From: Sulfuritalea sp.
Lineage (GTDB): Bacteria; Pseudomonadota; Gammaproteobacteria; Burkholderiales; Rhodocyclaceae
Reading direction: 5' to 3'
DNA: 64,000 bases
Assembly: GCA_016708585.1 (NCBI GenBank)
Contig: JADJFK010000027.1
Coordinates: forward strand, 18,990 to 82,989
Shown here: positions 27,237 to 36,297 of the stretch, in pieces
How the letters are laid out: each line of letters opens with the position of its first letter
Numbering within the stretch: the first letter of the stretch is position 1
The notes under the pieces: generated by a model
Database searches by the model: none
What the model saw: the letters and a program-made list of their open reading frames with translations, nothing else
What the model was told of the DNA's origin: nothing
Program-made: the position numbers and the translations under genes

Positions 27237-29264
27237 ATGGCTGGAACATTTGAAGCACCTGAAGTCGTCTACGAAGAGCTGGACATTCTGCTCGTCGGCG
27301 GCGGCATGGCCTGCTGCGGCACGGCTTATGAAATGATGCGCTGGGCCGAAGCCCTCAAGGCCGAGACCGGCAAGGAACTCAAGATCAAGCTGGTGGACAA
27401 GGCCGCCATGGACCGCTCCGGCGCCGTGGCGCAGGGCCTGTCCGCGATCAACACCTACATCGGCGACAAGCAGGACCCTGCCGACTACGCGCGCATGGTC
27501 TCCAACGACCTGATGGGCATCACCCGCGACGACCTGGCCTATGACGTGGGCCGCAACGTCGACGATTCCGTGCATCTGTTCGAGGAGTGGGGCCTGCCGA
27601 TCTGGAAGACCGACGCCGAAGGCGTCCGCCACGACGGCGCCGAAGCGCAGAAGGAAGGCCTGCCGGCCCTGAAGGACGGCGGCCAGCCGGTGCGTTCGGG
27701 CAAGTGGCAGATCATGATCAACGGCGAATCCTACAAGTGGATCGTCGCCGAAGCCGCCAAGAAGGCGCTCGGCCTCGACCGCATCCAGGAGCGCGTGTTC
27801 ATCGTGCATCTGATCAACGACAAGAACGATCCGACCCGCATCGCCGGCGCCGCCGGTTTCTCGGTGCGCGAGAACAGGATCTACATCTACAAGGCCAAGG
27901 CCGTCATGCTGGCCGCCGGCGGTTGCGTCAACCTGTTCCGTCCGCGTTCCGTGGGCGAGGGCTCGGGCCGCGCCTGGTACCCGGTGTGGAATGCCGGTTC
28001 GACCTACGCCATGGCTGCCGAAGCCGGCGCCGAGATGACCATGATGGAAAACCGTTTCGTGCCCGCCCGCTTCAAGGACGGTTACGGTCCGGTCGGTGCC
28101 TGGTTCCTGTTGTTCAAGGCCAAGGCCACCAACGCCTACGGCGAAGACTACATGGTCAAGAACAAGGAAATGCTGAACGACTACCCGCCCTACGGGCAGG
28201 CCGCCGTTCCCGCCTCCTGCCTGCGCAACCACCTGATGCTGAAGGAAATGAAGGAAGGTCGCGGCCCGATCTACATGGACACCGTCACCGCCCTGGCCAA
28301 GCTGGCCGAGACCCTGACGCCGAAGGAAGTGAAGCACCTCGAAGCCGAAGCCTGGGAAGACTTCCTCGACATGTGCATCGGCCAGTGCGGCATCTGGGTC
28401 GGCGAGAACGTCGATCCGCGCGAGAAGAACTCCGAGCTGATGCCGACCGAGCCCTACCTGCTCGGTTCGCACTCCGGCTGCTGCGGCATCTGGGTTTCCG
28501 GCCCGACCGACGTCGGCGCGCCGACCACGGAAGAGTACGACGGCGTCCCCGCGCACCTGCCCAAGGGCTGGAACTGGGGCTACCGCTCGATGACCACGGT
28601 CAAGGGCTTGTTCACCGCCGGCGACGGCGTGGGCGCCTCGGGCCACAAGTTCTCCTCCGGTTCGCACACCGAAGGCCGCCTGGCCGCCAAGTCGATGGTC
28701 AAGTACTGCCTCGACAACGCCGACTACAAGCCGGAGTTCGACGAGACCAACGAGCAGATCGCCGAAACCATCTGGAGGCCGGTCAAGACCTTCCTGACGC
28801 ACAAGGACTACACCACCGCGATCGACGTCAACCCCAACTACATCACGCCCAAGATGCTGCAAATGCGCTTGCAGAAGATCATGGACGAGTACGTCGCCGG
28901 CGTTGCCACCTACTACAACACCAATGACAAGATGCTGGCCGTTGCTGAAGAGAAGCTGGAAATGCTGAAGGAAGACTCGCTCAAGCTGCGCGCCAAGGAC
29001 CTGCACGAGCTGCTTCGCGCCTGGGAAAACTACCATCGCATCCTGACCGCCGAAGCCCACATGAAGCACATCCAGTTCCGCGAAGAGAGCCGCTACCCCG
29101 GCTTCTACTATCGCACCGACAAGAACTTCGTCGACGAGAAGAACTGGCACTGCTTCGTCAATTCGATCTACGACAAGCACACCAAGAAGTGGACCTGCTT
29201 CAAGCGCAAGCACGTCGACCTGGTCGACAAGTCGAAGCTGTTCAAGGCCGCGGCGCCGCACTGA
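27237..29264 (+). CDS. aprA: Adenylylsulfate reductase alpha subunit
   Basis: Flavoprotein that interconverts sulfite plus AMP and adenosine-5'-phosphosulfate. The 675-residue chain has the N-terminal FAD motif DILLVGGGMACCGTA, the RSGAVAQGLSAIN region of the fumarate-reductase/AprA superfamily and the HTEGRLAAKSMV FAD motif in the second half. Length fits AprA. It lies 22 bp after aprB behind AGAGGAA and is followed by a strong terminator. Direction (oxidative) is inferred from the SoeABC, SQR and TusA/DsrE genes nearby and absence of dsrAB in the window. Confidence 0.96.
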   Translation: MAGTFEAPEVVYEELDILLVGGGMACCGTAYEMMRWAEALKAETGKELKIKLVDKAAMDRSGAVAQGLSAINTYIGDKQDPADYARMVSNDLMGITRDDLAYDVGRNVDDSVHLFEEWGLPIWKTDAEGVRHDGAEAQKEGLPALKDGGQPVRSGKWQIMINGESYKWIVAEAAKKALGLDRIQERVFIVHLINDKNDPTRIAGAAGFSVRENRIYIYKAKAVMLAAGGCVNLFRPRSVGEGSGRAWYPVWNAGSTYAMAAEAGAEMTMMENRFVPARFKDGYGPVGAWFLLFKAKATNAYGEDYMVKNKEMLNDYPPYGQAAVPASCLRNHLMLKEMKEGRGPIYMDTVTALAKLAETLTPKEVKHLEAEAWEDFLDMCIGQCGIWVGENVDPREKNSELMPTEPYLLGSHSGCCGIWVSGPTDVGAPTTEEYDGVPAHLPKGWNWGYRSMTTVKGLFTAGDGVGASGHKFSSGSHTEGRLAAKSMVKYCLDNADYKPEFDETNEQIAETIWRPVKTFLTHKDYTTAIDVNPNYITPKMLQMRLQKIMDEYVAGVATYYNTNDKMLAVAEEKLEMLKEDSLKLRAKDLHELLRAWENYHRILTAEAHMKHIQFREESRYPGFYYRTDKNFVDEKNWHCFVNSIYDKHTKKWTCFKRKHVDLVDKSKLFKAAAPH

Positions 29265-29285
29265 TCGCTGGCTGGCTGTAAGATT

Positions 29286-29322
29286 CGGGCCGGAAGCCGC
29301 AAGGCTCCCGGCCCGTTCTTTT
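29286..29322 (+). terminator. Rho-independent terminator after aprA
   Basis: CGGGCCGG (29286-29293) pairs with CCGGCCCG (29308-29315), with an inner AGCC/GGCT pairing, followed by TTCTTTTCT. It should end the sat-aprBA transcript before the YkgJ-like gene. Confidence 0.85.
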
Positions 29323-29355
29323 CTGAATCCTGATCCCTGACCTCCGATCCCCGAT

Positions 29356-30252
29356 ATGAGCCAGCCCGATATTCCGTTTCCGCAAAGTCCCGTTCTCCCC
29401 ACCATGCTGGCGGAGACCCACGAAATAGAGTTCTCCTGCCACAAGGGCATCGGTTGCTGGAACGCCTGTTGTTCCAACATCGACATTTCGCTGACGCCCT
29501 ACGACGTGTTGCGCATGAAGACGCGGCTGGGCATGACGTCCACCGAGTTCCTCAAGGACTACACGGTGCCCTACGAGTTCGACAAGGACAGCATTGCCGG
29601 GATCAAGTTTCGTCCCGTGGAAGGTGGGACTGCCTGCCGTTTCATGAAGCCGGAGGGCTGCGACATCTACAGCGACCGGCCCACGGCCTGCCGCTACTAT
29701 CCGGTGGCGCTGCTGTCGATGCGCAAGCAGGACGAATACGTCGACCGCGATTCCTACGCCCTCGTCAAGGAGGACCATTGCAAGGGCCACGAGGTGAATC
29801 GCCGTATCACCATCGCCGACTATCGCAAGGAACAGGGGCTCGACGAGTACGACGAACTGGCACGCGGCTGGCGCCAACTGGTGCTGAAGAAGAAATCATC
29901 CGGGCCGACCATCGGCAAACCATCCCTGCGCAGCCGCCAGCTGTTCTTCATGGCCTGCTACGACATCGACCGCTTCCGCGAATTCGTCTTTGCCGAGTCC
30001 TTTGCCAAGCTGTTCGAGTTGAAGCCGGAAGAGCGCGAATCATTCGCGAAGGACGACGTCGCGCTGCTGCAGTTCGCCTTCCGCTTCCTGCGCCAGGTGC
30101 TGTTCGGCGAGGAGAGCATTGCACTGAATGCCGAGGCGGCGCAGGAGCGCCTGGTCAAGGTGCAGGAGAAGCGCCTGATCGAGGAGCGCGAGGCGGCCAA
30201 GAAGCGGGCGCTGGAGGCCGAGAGCGAGATAGATGAAGGCTTCGACGACTAA
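29356..30252 (+). CDS. YkgJ-family cysteine-cluster protein
   Basis: A 298-residue cytoplasmic protein with the YkgJ/zinc-iron-chelating signature: CHKGIGCWNACC near 34-45 and CRFMKPEGCDIYSDRPTACRYYP near 95-117, giving about eight Cys that likely bind an Fe-S cluster or metal. The C-terminal 50 residues are strongly charged and helical (coiled-coil-like). Function is unknown. It lies between the apr and qmo operons and converges on hdrB, so a role in Fe-S maturation or protection of these enzymes is possible (inference). Confidence 0.8.
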   Translation: MSQPDIPFPQSPVLPTMLAETHEIEFSCHKGIGCWNACCSNIDISLTPYDVLRMKTRLGMTSTEFLKDYTVPYEFDKDSIAGIKFRPVEGGTACRFMKPEGCDIYSDRPTACRYYPVALLSMRKQDEYVDRDSYALVKEDHCKGHEVNRRITIADYRKEQGLDEYDELARGWRQLVLKKKSSGPTIGKPSLRSRQLFFMACYDIDRFREFVFAESFAKLFELKPEERESFAKDDVALLQFAFRFLRQVLFGEESIALNAEAAQERLVKVQEKRLIEEREAAKKRALEAESEIDEGFDD

Positions 30253-30267
30253 GGGCGGCCTCCAATG

Positions 30268-30321
30268 AAAGTCGGCGCTGGCAGTACGGCGATAATCGCC
30301 GTACCGCCAGCGCCGACTTTT
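30268..30321. repeat. Inverted pair of the dispersed repeat, likely bidirectional terminator
   Basis: Two head-to-head repeat units form an almost perfect inverted repeat: AAAGTCGGCGCTGGC starts the left arm and its complement ends the right arm, centred near 30293. The right arm is followed by TTTT on the + strand and the left arm by AAA (T on the - strand). It lies exactly between the converging YkgJ-like and hdrB genes, so it can stop transcription from both sides. Confidence 0.85.
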
Positions 30322-30336
30322 GATTTGGACTCCGGC

Positions 30337-31236
30337 CTACTTGCCGGCGATCTTTTCCAGCTTCTCGGCGCGGATCAACTGACCGTCCAGCGCCGCATCC
30401 TTGGCTGAGCCGCCGTAGGCGACGGTCATCAACTGCGAGTAATACACCACGGGCATGTTGAACTTGGTGCCCTGCTTCTTGTTGATCTCGGACTGGTAGA
30501 CCTCGACGTTGGCCTGGCACAGCGGGCAGGGCGTGACGATCATCTCGGCGCCGTGGTCGTAGGCCGATTCGACGATGTCGCGGATCTGCTTCTGGCTCTT
30601 TTCCGGCTCGGAGAAGGCCAGCGCACCGCCGCAGCAGGTGACCTTCTGCTCGTACTTGGAGAGCGCTTCGCCACCCAGGGTTTCGACCATCTTGTCGAGG
30701 TACATCGGGTTCTCGAAGGATTCGCCGTCGATGCCGAAGGGACGGTTGGTCTGGCAGCCGACGTAGCCGGCAATCTTGAGGCCTTCCAGCGATTTCTTCA
30801 TCGGCGCCTTGAGGCCGTCGTAGCCGAAGTCCTCGATCAGCACCTCGACCATGTGGCGCACTTCGACCTCGCCCTTGTAATGCAGGCCGGCAGCGGCCAG
30901 CGCCTCGTTGGTTTCCTTCATCAACACGGCCGAGGCGTCGAGGCGCTCCTTGGATTCGCGCGCGCCCAGCCAGCAGGCGGCGCAGGTGGCAACGATGTCC
31001 TGGCCGGGCAGGTGGGTTTCAGCCTGAGCGAAGTTGCGCGCGTTGATCGCGATGCGCGGCAGTTCGCCGCCCTCGCAGTAGCCGATCGAGGCACCGCAGC
31101 AGTTCCAGTCGGGGATCTCGGTCAGCTTGATGTCGAGCGCCGTGCACATGGAGTTGGTCGACACCAGGTAGTTCGAGGCCGAGGCCTTGAGCTGGGATGA
31201 ACAGCCGGGGTAGAACGCGTATTCCTTCTTTGCCAT
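30337..31236 (-). CDS. hdrB: Heterodisulfide reductase subunit B-like protein
   Basis: A 299-residue protein with two CCG-type cysteine domains (CX31-39CCX35-36CXXC pattern): PGCSSQLKAS...DWNCCGAS...CAACW and YVGCQTNRP...VTCCGGALAF...CPLCQ. These bind the noncubane [4Fe-4S] clusters of HdrB. Together with HdrC it replaces the membrane subunit QmoC in several sulfur oxidisers and passes electrons between QmoAB/AprBA and another carrier. It is last in the qmoA-qmoB-hdrC-hdrB operon, 17 bp after hdrC. Confidence 0.92.
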   Translation of the reverse strand: MAKKEYAFYPGCSSQLKASASNYLVSTNSMCTALDIKLTEIPDWNCCGASIGYCEGGELPRIAINARNFAQAETHLPGQDIVATCAACWLGARESKERLDASAVLMKETNEALAAAGLHYKGEVEVRHMVEVLIEDFGYDGLKAPMKKSLEGLKIAGYVGCQTNRPFGIDGESFENPMYLDKMVETLGGEALSKYEQKVTCCGGALAFSEPEKSQKQIRDIVESAYDHGAEMIVTPCPLCQANVEVYQSEINKKQGTKFNMPVVYYSQLMTVAYGGSAKDAALDGQLIRAEKLEKIAGK

Positions 31237-31253
31237 GATATTTCTCCGTGGGC

Positions 31254-31877
31254 TCAGGCCGTGAAGCCCTTCTTGCGATCCTCGATTTCCTTCGCCTTGG
31301 CGATGATGGCGTGGAAACCCTTGAGGTCCTTGACGCCGTGGCCGCCGAAGATTTCCATCGGGTTAATGCGCTTGGCCTTGAACATGCCCAGCCCGATGCT
31401 CTGCATCGCCATGGCTTCCCTGATGCCGGAGACCAGGCCGCCGCGGAAGTAGTGCTGCAGCGTCAGCATCAACTCGTTGACACGACCCTTCTTCGCCAGG
31501 TTATTCCAGAACAGGGTGGCAAATTCTCGCGTCGGCTGGCCCTTGGGTGCGAGGCCCAGGCGGTGCGCGTAGTTGGCCAGGCCGTGCATGATGTGGGTGA
31601 TAGGCAGCTGGCGCGGGCAGCGCACCATGCAGTTGTAGCAGGAGGTGCACATGAACATCGAGTCGGAGCCCAGCACCTCGTCGCGCTTGCCGGCGCGGAT
31701 CATCATGAAGATCTTCTGCGGCGAGTGCTGCCAGGCCGGGCCGAGCGGGCAGGAGCCGGCGCAGACGCCGCACTGCATGCACATCTTGACCATGTGGCCT
31801 TCTTCGACGTTGGCCTCGACTTCCTTGAGGAAGTTGTTGCGGTAGCGCTCGATGGCGTTTGTATTGGTAGTAGTCAT
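31254..31877 (-). CDS. hdrC: Heterodisulfide reductase subunit C-like protein
   Basis: A 207-residue iron-sulfur protein with two [4Fe-4S] motifs, CMQCGVCAGSCP and CTSCYNCMVRCP, as in HdrC. It lacks the cytochrome-b-like membrane part that QmoC would have, so the Qmo complex here would be soluble or anchored otherwise. The start at 31877 is preferred because GGAGA lies about 8 nt upstream; a further in-frame start at 31907 would overlap the qmoB end. It is operonic with qmoB and hdrB. Confidence 0.92.
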   Translation of the reverse strand: MTTTNTNAIERYRNNFLKEVEANVEEGHMVKMCMQCGVCAGSCPLGPAWQHSPQKIFMMIRAGKRDEVLGSDSMFMCTSCYNCMVRCPRQLPITHIMHGLANYAHRLGLAPKGQPTREFATLFWNNLAKKGRVNELMLTLQHYFRGGLVSGIREAMAMQSIGLGMFKAKRINPMEIFGGHGVKDLKGFHAIIAKAKEIEDRKKGFTA

Positions 31878-31899
31878 TGATCGCGTCTCCAGTTTCGGC

Positions 31900-34161
31900 T
31901 CAGCCAAAGCCCTTCATGGGCGAAGGCCCGAGCTTGTCGAGTTCGGCGACGTAGTCGTTGATCAGCTTGACCACGCGGGCGTTGTCGGTGATCGCCACCT
32001 CCTGGGTCACCACGCGCTCGGGTTCGAGGCCCATCTGCTTCAGCGTGTCACCGATCTTGCTCATGCGGTAGTGGGCGAGTTCCGAGCCCTTGACGAAGTG
32101 GCACTGGTAGTCGTCGCCCTTCTTGCAGCCCATCATCATCACGCCGTCGTAACCACCATTCAGCGCATCGGTGATCCAGATGGTGTTGACCGAACCGAGG
32201 CAGCGCACCGGGATGACCCGAACGAAGGCAGAGTAGTTCATGCGCGCCATGCCCGCCATGTCGAGCGCCGGGTAGGCGTCATTCTCGCAGGCCAGCACCA
32301 GGATGCGCGGCTTTTCCTCGTCTTCCTCGGGAACCTCGACCGCCTTGACCTGGCTGCCGACGGTGTCGACCGAGTAGTTCTCGAAGGAGATCACGCGCAC
32401 CGGGCAGGCGCCCATGCAGGTGCCGCAGCGGCGGCAGCGTTCCTCGTTGAAAACGGGGAAGCGCTTTTCGTCCTCGTCGATGGCGCCGAAGGGGCATTCG
32501 ACGGTGCAGCGCTTGCACTGGGTGCAGCCTTCGAGGCGGGCGGTGGGGAAGGACAGGTCGCCCGAACGCGGGTGCGCGGCGCGGCCCAGGGCGGCATTCT
32601 CGACCGCCTGGATGGCCTTCAGCGCGGCGCCGGTGGCGTCGTCGGTGGCCTGCAGCATGTCCATCGGGCGGCGCACCGGACCGGCGGCGTAGATGCCGGT
32701 GCGGCGCGTCTCGTAGGGGAAGCAGATGAAGTGGGAATCGGCGAAGCCGTGCTTGAACTGCGGCACGTCCGGGCCCTGGCGGTAGTTCAGCTTGAGCACC
32801 GAACTGTCATGCATCACGATGCGCTGTGCCTTGGCCGCTTCGTCACCACCCTCGGCCGCGGTGACCACCGGGTTCCAGGCTTCGAGGTCGACGCCGGCGT
32901 TTGGCACCTGGCCGGTGGCCAGCACCACGAGGTCGGCGGCGATGGTGTTCTCTTCGTCGAGGATCAGGTCCTTGAAGGTCACCGCACAGCTGTCGCCGCC
33001 CGCAACCTTGCTCGCCTTGCCCTTGGTGAAGATCACGCCGCGTTCCTGCGCGCTGCGGTAGAAATCCTCGCCCATGCCCGGCACGCGCAGGTCCTGGTAC
33101 ATGACCACGGTGTCGACGTCGGGGTTCTGGTCCTTGAAGTACATCGCCTGCTTGATGCTGGTGCCGCAGCAGTGGCCGGAGCAGTAGGACAGGTGCTGTC
33201 CCGTGGTATCGCGCTGGCCGGCGCACTGGACGAAGACCACGGACTTGACGTCCTTGCCGTCGGCGCGCTTGATCGCACCGCCGTTGGCCTGCTTCGCCAG
33301 CGCTTCGAGTCCGGCCTGGTCCACCACGTTGGGCTGGCCGCCGCCGAGCTCCGGCAGCTTGGCGAGATCGTAGGTGGTGAAGCCGGTGGCCTGGACGATG
33401 GCGCCGACGGTTTCCTCGGTAACGGTTCCTGATTCCTGCGCGACCTTGATCGTGAAGCGGCCAGGTGCGCCGGAGGTTTCGGCGATGGTGGAATTCAGAT
33501 GGACCTTGATCAGCGGGTTGGCGGCGACCTTCGCCGCCGTCTCGCCAGCGCCGACTTCCTGCGCCGCCGAATAGGGCGTCTTGAAGGGCTGGCGCTTCCA
33601 CAACTTCGCCGCCATGCCGCCCAGCGCGCCGGTCTTCTCGACGATCACGGCCTCGTAGCCGGCGTCGGCGATTTCCAGCGCCGCGGTCATGCCGCTCATG
33701 CCGCCGCCGACGACGAGGATGCGTTTCGACGAGCTTTCCTTGGCGTTGCCGGCGGGCTGCTTCATTTTCTTGACTTCGGCGCAGCCCATGCGCACGTAAT
33801 CGGCCGCCATTTCCTGGCGTACCTCGTCATGCTCCTTGCCGGCGGCGACCACCCAGAGCACGCCCTCGCGCAGGTTGGCGCGCGACAGGGCGACGCCGTC
33901 GAACTGGAAGGCCTCGGTCTTGGCGCGGCGCGAGCAGGCGGCGATGCAGACGTGGGTGACCTGCTCGTTGGCGATGTCGTCGCGGATGGTCTGCACGCCT
34001 TCGGCATTGCACAGGAAGGGGTGGCTCTTGACCAGCGCCATCTTGCCTTCCTTCTTCGCGATGTTTTCGAGCTGCCCGACCTTCATGGCGTCGCCGATGC
34101 CGCAGCCGGAGCAGATATACGCGGCGTACTTGGGTGTCACGGGTGTAGCCGGGGCGTTCAT
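31900..34161 (-). CDS. qmoB: QmoB-like flavin/iron-sulfur electron transfer subunit
   Basis: A 753-residue HdrA-type protein. The N-terminal part (about 1-140) has an unusual Cys-containing domain beginning YICSGCGIGD; then come an FAD domain with VVGGGMSGMTAALEIADAG near 157, a ferredoxin-like pair CTQCKRCTVECP and CRRCGTCMGACP near 546-592, and a C-terminal MvhD-like domain (about 620-740) with ALNGGYDGVMMMGCKKGDDYQC. This order matches QmoB, which links AprBA to the quinone or Hdr side. One unit of the dispersed repeat lies in frame and encodes EVGAGETAAK near residue 205. Its first codon overlaps the qmoA stop by 4 bp. Confidence 0.93.
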   Translation of the reverse strand: MNAPATPVTPKYAAYICSGCGIGDAMKVGQLENIAKKEGKMALVKSHPFLCNAEGVQTIRDDIANEQVTHVCIAACSRRAKTEAFQFDGVALSRANLREGVLWVVAAGKEHDEVRQEMAADYVRMGCAEVKKMKQPAGNAKESSSKRILVVGGGMSGMTAALEIADAGYEAVIVEKTGALGGMAAKLWKRQPFKTPYSAAQEVGAGETAAKVAANPLIKVHLNSTIAETSGAPGRFTIKVAQESGTVTEETVGAIVQATGFTTYDLAKLPELGGGQPNVVDQAGLEALAKQANGGAIKRADGKDVKSVVFVQCAGQRDTTGQHLSYCSGHCCGTSIKQAMYFKDQNPDVDTVVMYQDLRVPGMGEDFYRSAQERGVIFTKGKASKVAGGDSCAVTFKDLILDEENTIAADLVVLATGQVPNAGVDLEAWNPVVTAAEGGDEAAKAQRIVMHDSSVLKLNYRQGPDVPQFKHGFADSHFICFPYETRRTGIYAAGPVRRPMDMLQATDDATGAALKAIQAVENAALGRAAHPRSGDLSFPTARLEGCTQCKRCTVECPFGAIDEDEKRFPVFNEERCRRCGTCMGACPVRVISFENYSVDTVGSQVKAVEVPEEDEEKPRILVLACENDAYPALDMAGMARMNYSAFVRVIPVRCLGSVNTIWITDALNGGYDGVMMMGCKKGDDYQCHFVKGSELAHYRMSKIGDTLKQMGLEPERVVTQEVAITDNARVVKLINDYVAELDKLGPSPMKGFG
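33536..33557 (-). repeat. Dispersed repeat unit inside qmoB
   Basis: The full unit, read on the qmoB strand, gives EVGAGETA in the gene frame. Flanking sequence continues an open frame with no stop. Confidence 0.8.
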
Positions 34162-35444
34162 ACAGCCTCCGTCGAAGCGGTTTTACGAATGACCTGGATT
34201 GCGTGCAGGCTGGCCGCCGTGGCGCTTTGCACCGCGCGATTGACGTCGAGCGGGCTGGACGCCGCGCCGGCGCCGAACATGCCGCCATCCTTGCTGCCCT
34301 CGATGAAATTCGAGGAATCGAGGATCACGTCATCGGGCAGTTTCACCCCGGTGATCTCGGGTTCCATGCCGACCGCCAGCACGACCAGGTCGTGCTCGGC
34401 GGCGTAGCGGTGGTAGCCCTCGGTATCGACGCCGTGCAGCACCGGGTTGCCGTTCTCGGTGTTCTCGACGATCTTCGCCACCTTGCTCTTGACGAAGCTG
34501 ACGGTCGCATCCTTCTGCACCATCTGGTAGAAATCCTCGAAGCGGTCGATGGCGCGGATGTCGATGTAGTAGATGGTCGACTTGCCCTGGTCGCCGAAGG
34601 CTTCGCGCACGTACTGCGTTTGCTTGAGCGAAGCCATGCAGCAGATGCGCGAACAGTGGCGCAGGTGGTTTTCGTCGCGCGAGCCGGCGCACTGGATGAA
34701 GGCGACGTTCTTCGCCTCCTTGCCGTCGCCGGGGCGCAGGATCTTGCCGCCGGTGGGGCCCTGCGGGTCGGCCAGGCGCTCGAATTCGAGGCTGGTGATG
34801 ACATTGGCGAAGCGGCCGTAGCCGTAGGGCTGGATTTTCGCCGCGTCGTAGGGGCGCCAGCCGGTGGCGTAGATCACGGCGCCGACCTGCAGCGTGACGG
34901 ACTCTTCCTTCATGTCGAGATCGACGGCACCGACCGGGCAGGCCGCCTTGGCCTTTTCGCCCTCGGGCGTGCCGACGATCGAGGGGTCGATCACGTAACG
35001 CTGCGGGTAGGCCATGTTGTGCGGCAGGTAGGCCGCCTTCATCTTGTCCAGGCCGTAGTTCCAGGGATTGGATACCTCGGTGGCGACGGCCTCGCCGCAC
35101 TTGCCGCAGGCGGTGCAATTTTCATTGACGAAGCGCGGCGAAACTTTCAGCGTCACGCTGTAGTTGCCGCGACTGCCGGAAACCGCGGTGACCTCGGTCA
35201 TGGTCATCAGGCGGATGTTGCGGTTCTGCTTGATGCGCCGCAGGTTGATTTCCAGCCCGCAGGTCGGGTGGCACATCTTGGGAAAGTAGCGGTAGAGCCG
35301 CGCCGTGCGGCCACCGAGGACAGGTGTCTTTTCGACCAGGATCACCTGCTTGCCGCATTCCGCGGCTTCGAGGGCGGCCGTCATGCCGCTGATACCGCCG
35401 CCGACTACCAGGATGGTCTGGTTGGTTGCTATTGAAGCCGTCAC
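34158..35444 (-). CDS. qmoA: QmoA-like flavoprotein
   Basis: A 428-residue HdrA-type flavoprotein, the AprBA-facing subunit of the quinone-interacting oxidoreductase. The FAD motif is LVVGGGISGMTAALEAAECG near 13-32, followed by EKTPVLGGR and CHPTCGLEINLRR. A cysteine group (CTACGKCGEAV) and the HCSRICCMASLKQ motif are also visible. A second dinucleotide region ends in FGAGAASSPLDV. It is first in the qmoAB-hdrCB operon behind a GGGAG site. This operon converges on sat-aprBA, whose product it should serve. Confidence 0.93.
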   Translation of the reverse strand: MTASIATNQTILVVGGGISGMTAALEAAECGKQVILVEKTPVLGGRTARLYRYFPKMCHPTCGLEINLRRIKQNRNIRLMTMTEVTAVSGSRGNYSVTLKVSPRFVNENCTACGKCGEAVATEVSNPWNYGLDKMKAAYLPHNMAYPQRYVIDPSIVGTPEGEKAKAACPVGAVDLDMKEESVTLQVGAVIYATGWRPYDAAKIQPYGYGRFANVITSLEFERLADPQGPTGGKILRPGDGKEAKNVAFIQCAGSRDENHLRHCSRICCMASLKQTQYVREAFGDQGKSTIYYIDIRAIDRFEDFYQMVQKDATVSFVKSKVAKIVENTENGNPVLHGVDTEGYHRYAAEHDLVVLAVGMEPEITGVKLPDDVILDSSNFIEGSKDGGMFGAGAASSPLDVNRAVQSATAASLHAIQVIRKTASTEAV

Positions 35445-35581
35445 ATCGAGCTCCCGGAAGTTGATTCTCAGGCTCGTGATTTTAGCGGCTCAGAATCTGT
35501 CGCCCCGTCCAATCTTCCAATGTTTCAATAGAAAAGCTGAATGCAGTGCAGCAAATGCAAGCAGGATTGTCGGGATTGCGC

Positions 35582-36112
35582 TCAGGCTGGCCTCCCGATA
35601 TTGGTCAACTCGCGGATTTCGAAACTCAATGCGGCCAGGTCGGCGAGTATCCAGGTCGCCCTTGGCGCGCCCAGGCCGGCGACAGTGCCCGGATTGACCA
35701 GCCAGGTCATGCCGCCCTTGACGTTCGCCTGCTGCCTGACTTCGGTTTCGTGGCTGTGGCCGCAGCAGACCAGGTCGTAATCGCCGGTGCAGGCCATGCC
35801 GTGGCCGATGTGCGGATAGTGGGTAAGGAAGATGCGCCGGCCGCCCAGCGTCAGGGTTGCATCCTGGCCGTAATAGTGCAGCTGCTCATCGGAATTGTGC
35901 GCGATGCGGGCGATCGAAACCGGGTCGCCGAGGTTGTTGCCATGCACGGCATGGATCGGCAACCCCAGCTTGAGCGAGGCACGCAGGGTGTTGCCGCCGA
36001 TGATGTCGCCGCAGTGGATCACGGCCTCGGCGCCCTCGGCCGCGGCAGCGGCGACGGCTGCGGCCATCATCGGACCGCGGTCATGGCTGTCGGAAAGGAT
36101 GCAGATTCTCAC
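35582..36112 (-). CDS. YfcE/MJ0936-type metallophosphoesterase
   Basis: A 176-residue calcineurin-like phosphodiesterase with the metal motifs ILSDSHDR (N terminus), IHCGDI, VHGNNL, LTHYPH and CCGHSHE in the expected order. Family members hydrolyse phosphodiesters; the natural substrate is unknown. It is the third gene of a tightly overlapping set, with a 4-bp overlap with the small upstream ORF. Confidence 0.87.
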   Translation of the reverse strand: MRICILSDSHDRGPMMAAAVAAAAAEGAEAVIHCGDIIGGNTLRASLKLGLPIHAVHGNNLGDPVSIARIAHNSDEQLHYYGQDATLTLGGRRIFLTHYPHIGHGMACTGDYDLVCCGHSHETEVRQQANVKGGMTWLVNPGTVAGLGAPRATWILADLAALSFEIRELTNIGRPA

Positions 36113-36297
36113 GGCGCCGCGCCGGGCTGGAAGCCGAAGAGCTGGTCCAGGCGCATCTCGCGGATCAGCTCATCGGCGGCGACCTGACCGTGTTCACGAA
36201 TCACGTCGGCCAGGATCAGGCGCGCGCCGTGGCGGTTGTAGCCGCCGCCGAAGCTGACCTGGGCTTGCAGCAACTGGCGCGCTTTTTCCAGGGTCAT
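36109..36297 (-). CDS. Small hypothetical protein
   Basis: A 62-residue helical protein overlapping both neighbours by 4 bp (ATGA type), which supports real translation in a three-gene operon. It has a FGGGYNRHGAR motif near residues 16-26 and no membrane segment or Cys. Family not recognised. Confidence 0.65.
   Translation of the reverse strand: MTLEKARQLLQAQVSFGGGYNRHGARLILADVIREHGQVAADELIREMRLDQLFGFQPGAAP

Noticed and set aside
27165..29486. Minus-strand frame opposite aprA
   Set aside because: Antisense to a clear gene, His/Val/Gly-rich composition without motifs.
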